NCBI GenBank assembly: GCA_030044045.1
Contig: JASHWO010000095.1
Location: 1 to 7,520, forward strand
From: Acidimicrobiales bacterium
GTDB taxonomy: Bacteria > Actinomycetota > Acidimicrobiia > Acidimicrobiales > RAAP-2
Direction of reading: 5' to 3'
Length of the DNA stretch: 7,520 nucleotides
Part shown: one piece after another, positions 5,848 through 7,520 of the stretch
How the letters are laid out: each line of letters starts with the position of its first letter
How positions within the stretch are numbered: the first letter of the stretch is position 1
Translations under genes and position numbers: made by a program
The notes under the pieces: generated by a model
What the model was told of the DNA's origin: nothing
Database searches by the model: none
The model's input: only the letters and a program-made list of their open reading frames with translations

Positions 5848-6821
5848 AGACGCTCCAACGTGTCGTTGCCCTCATAGGTGCAGGTGTCGATCCAGGCGGC
5901 GTCGGTCGTCACCTGGAGGTGGTCGATGGCGTCGAGGTGGAGCTGAACGCCTGGTGAGTAGGTGGCGAACGACTCGTCGTAGGTGTTCTTCAGTAGGAAC
6001 AGCCCGTCCTGGGCCCGCAGCAGGAGCTGGGCGGCCACCGGCCGCTCCCCGACCTCCAGCGTCTGGAGGTGGAGGCGCCCGCTGGCCCGGAAGCCGTCGC
6101 ACATCTCCCGGAACCACTCTGGCTCACCCGGGTTCCGCAGGACCGCCAGCCCGTTCCGGCCCTTGTAGCCACGGTCTTCCATGGCCAGGAGGATCTCCGT
6201 GCCTTCCGGGCTCACACTCCGGTCGACCATCGCCACTCGCCTTCCCTCGGCGGCGACCAGTCGCTGCCGCCTCCGGCGTGCGTTGTAGAGGAGCTTGCCC
6301 GAGTACCGGTCCCGGCGGCTGCTCCCCTCTCGCCGGTGGAGCATCGGGCGCTCCCAGGCCTGGTACACGCGGTGCACGGTGCCAACCCGATGGCAGGCGT
6401 CGCGCAGGGAGGCCGTGGCCAGGCCTTCGTCCACCCAGTCCAGCACCACCAGCCCTGGTGCCCCGCCGCGAGCGGCAGTGCGCAGCCCGGCCAGCAGGCA
6501 GGCCATCGCCTCTTCGCTCCGCTCCCGGTCGACCAGCGGGGTGGCGTCGTAGATCATGCGCCGGAGCTGGGTGGTGAGGACGGGCCGGCGCACGGCCCGC
6601 CACGATGGCGCCGGGCAGAGCGGCACGCACCCGTACCAGCGCCCCCCCTCCTCGGCCACGACGACCGTCATGTCCGGCCCGTTCGGCAGGTGGCGGGCCG
6701 CCGGCACCAGGCACTCTGGCTCGAACAGCGGGTTCGGCTGGACCGCCCTGGCCGCCAGGGCCGCCCAGGCAGCGACCTCGCTGGACCCGAGCTCCCGGAT
6801 CGGGACGATGGCCGATCTCAT
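5655..6821 (-). CDS. GNAT-fold acyltransferase, CelD/BcsL (BioF2-like, Acetyltransf_6) family, paralogue 2
   Basis: The 388-residue protein is collinear with the convergent paralogue: RAVQPNPLFEPECLVP (25-40), WYGCVPL (62-68), an Arg-rich helix KLLYNARRRRQRL (176-188), AMEDRGYKGRNGLAVL (213-228), SGRLHLQTLEVGERPVAA (247-264), LFLLKNTYDESFATYSPGVQ (274-293), WIDTC (310-314) and LYPDRRAVAS (325-334). An Arg/Ala-rich tail follows. Family knowledge suggests transfer of an acyl group to a surface polymer precursor; the substrate is not readable here. The start codon overlaps the hydrolase stop as ATGA (6818-6821), and there is no clear ribosome site of its own, so translation is probably coupled to the hydrolase. 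Both proteins of the pair may act together or on alternate substrates. Identity between them is moderate by eye, so the duplication is old or the copies were acquired separately. Confidence 0.86.
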   Translation of the reverse strand: MRSAIVPIRELGSSEVAAWAALAARAVQPNPLFEPECLVPAARHLPNGPDMTVVVAEEGGRWYGCVPLCPAPSWRAVRRPVLTTQLRRMIYDATPLVDRERSEEAMACLLAGLRTAARGGAPGLVVLDWVDEGLATASLRDACHRVGTVHRVYQAWERPMLHRREGSSRRDRYSGKLLYNARRRRQRLVAAEGRRVAMVDRSVSPEGTEILLAMEDRGYKGRNGLAVLRNPGEPEWFREMCDGFRASGRLHLQTLEVGERPVAAQLLLRAQDGLFLLKNTYDESFATYSPGVQLHLDAIDHLQVTTDAAWIDTCTYEGNDTLERLYPDRRAVASVVVATGGAGDRATLRAVSLARRALWRSREARARIARTAAPSVRTAVAALATDRR

Positions 6822-7520
6822 GCCGAACGAGAGGAGTCGGTCTCGGGGGTGGAGGCCGCGGGTTCGGCCACCGGCGCGTCACGCCGCTGGGCCAGGCCGA
6901 TCCGGTGGAGCTCCTCGGTGAGCCGGTCACAGGCCAACGCCCGCTGCGCCGCCGGCAGGAGGGCGTGGTCGAGCCCGGGCACCACGTCGATCCGCACGTG
7001 GCCGGACGACCACCACCGGGCCCGGGACCGCTCTCCCACGTCGGTGAAGGGCAGCGCGTCCTCGTCGCCGCAGATGCAGTACACCCGCACGTCATCCTGC
7101 ACCAGCTCCTCGAGCCAGCCGGTGACCCGGTCGGCGGCACGCCATCTCGCCACCGCCGCCCGCGCCGTGGCCATCAGCTCCACCACCGACCGCGGCAGGC
7201 GGGAACGCACCGAGTCGACCCATGGCTGCTTGGCTTCGCAGATGCGGCGCCGGGCCGACATCAGGCCGCCCTCGACCAGCTCGGGCGGGGTGAAGCGCAG
7301 CACGGGGTTGATGGCCAGCACACCGGCCGGCCGGAGCTCCAGGGCGCTCTCCATCGCCTGGTAGGCCCCTGAGCACAGGCCGACCAGCACCACGTTCCGG
7401 GGGTCGCCCAAGCCGGCAACGATCTCGGCCACGTCGTCGAACGCTTCCGGCGCCCGCAGCACCCGCTCCGGGCGGCCCGGTCGAGAAGCGCTCTCACCCC
7501 AGCCACTGAAGTCCACACGG
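6818..7520 (-). CDS. Alpha/beta hydrolase with a Cys nucleophile, N-terminus cut by window edge
   Basis: The reading frame stays open to the right edge. The codon before the GTG at 7516 is CGT, giving RVDFSGWGES, the usual strand and turn before the nucleophile in alpha/beta hydrolases, so the true start lies outside. Numbered from the Val at 7516, the nucleophile elbow is VGLCSGAY (45-52), where GLCSG puts Cys48 in the GxSxG position as in dienelactone hydrolase. CICGDEDALPF (147-157) probably carries the acid residue and PGLDHALLP (180-188) the catalytic His184. The elbow and layout recall exosortase-system-associated hydrolases of polysaccharide loci. The Ser/Ala/Glu-rich C-terminal tail (212-232) is low complexity. 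It overlaps the downstream acyltransferase by four bases, so the two are co-translated. The substrate is unknown; a thioesterase, acyl-esterase or acyltransferase role is possible. Confidence 0.85.
   Translation of the reverse strand, partial: RVDFSGWGESASRPGRPERVLRAPEAFDDVAEIVAGLGDPRNVVLVGLCSGAYQAMESALELRPAGVLAINPVLRFTPPELVEGGLMSARRRICEAKQPWVDSVRSRLPRSVVELMATARAAVARWRAADRVTGWLEELVQDDVRVYCICGDEDALPFTDVGERSRARWWSSGHVRIDVVPGLDHALLPAAQRALACDRLTEELHRIGLAQRRDAPVAEPAASTPETDSSRSA

Noticed and set aside
1..7520. Mobile element, CRISPR array, tRNA or rRNA
   Set aside because: No transposase or integrase motifs, terminal inverted repeats, regularly spaced repeats or recognisable RNA gene sequences were seen, and coding genes occupy nearly the whole window.

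Overview
The window is very GC-rich (roughly 70% or more) and almost entirely coding. Genes are packed with 4-bp ATGA overlaps, gaps of about 20 bp and one long convergent overlap. Base composition, strong C/G bias at third codon positions, GTG start candidates and a weak TACCCT-type -10 suggest a high-GC actinobacterium, possibly of the Acidimicrobiia type. That assignment is an inference; the window has no rRNA or other phylogenetic marker. No RNA gene, mobile element, CRISPR array or integration site was found.

Left part (1-2940), cofactor synthesis. The minus strand carries bioA followed by bioF (4-bp overlap; bioF runs off the left edge), two consecutive PLP-enzyme steps of biotin synthesis. 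Divergent from bioA, across a roughly 160-bp intergenic region with a 17-bp direct repeat, lies a plus-strand gene for a riboflavin synthase of the archaeal, lumazine-synthase-like (RibC) type. This is not the two-domain RibE usual in bacteria. It has a textbook ribosome binding site.

Right part (3000-7520), which looks like a small surface or envelope locus. On the minus strand a probable exported beta-rich protein is followed after 21 bp by a class I SAM-dependent methyltransferase. Divergent from the exported protein is a plus-strand GNAT-fold acyltransferase of the CelD/BcsL (BioF2-like) type. It converges on, and overlaps by 193 bp, a second paralogous acyltransferase on the minus strand. 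That second acyltransferase overlaps by 4 bp with an upstream alpha/beta hydrolase that has Cys at the nucleophile position and runs off the right edge. Hydrolase plus CelD-like acyltransferase pairs are known from exopolysaccharide and exosortase-linked loci, so modification of a surface glycan, lipid or protein is a reasonable but unproven role.

The most unusual points are the archaeal-type riboflavin synthase, the near mirror-image tail-to-tail overlap of two paralogous acyltransferases, the two start codons that can share one CATG, and a BioA whose motifs resemble the lysine-using Gram-positive form.
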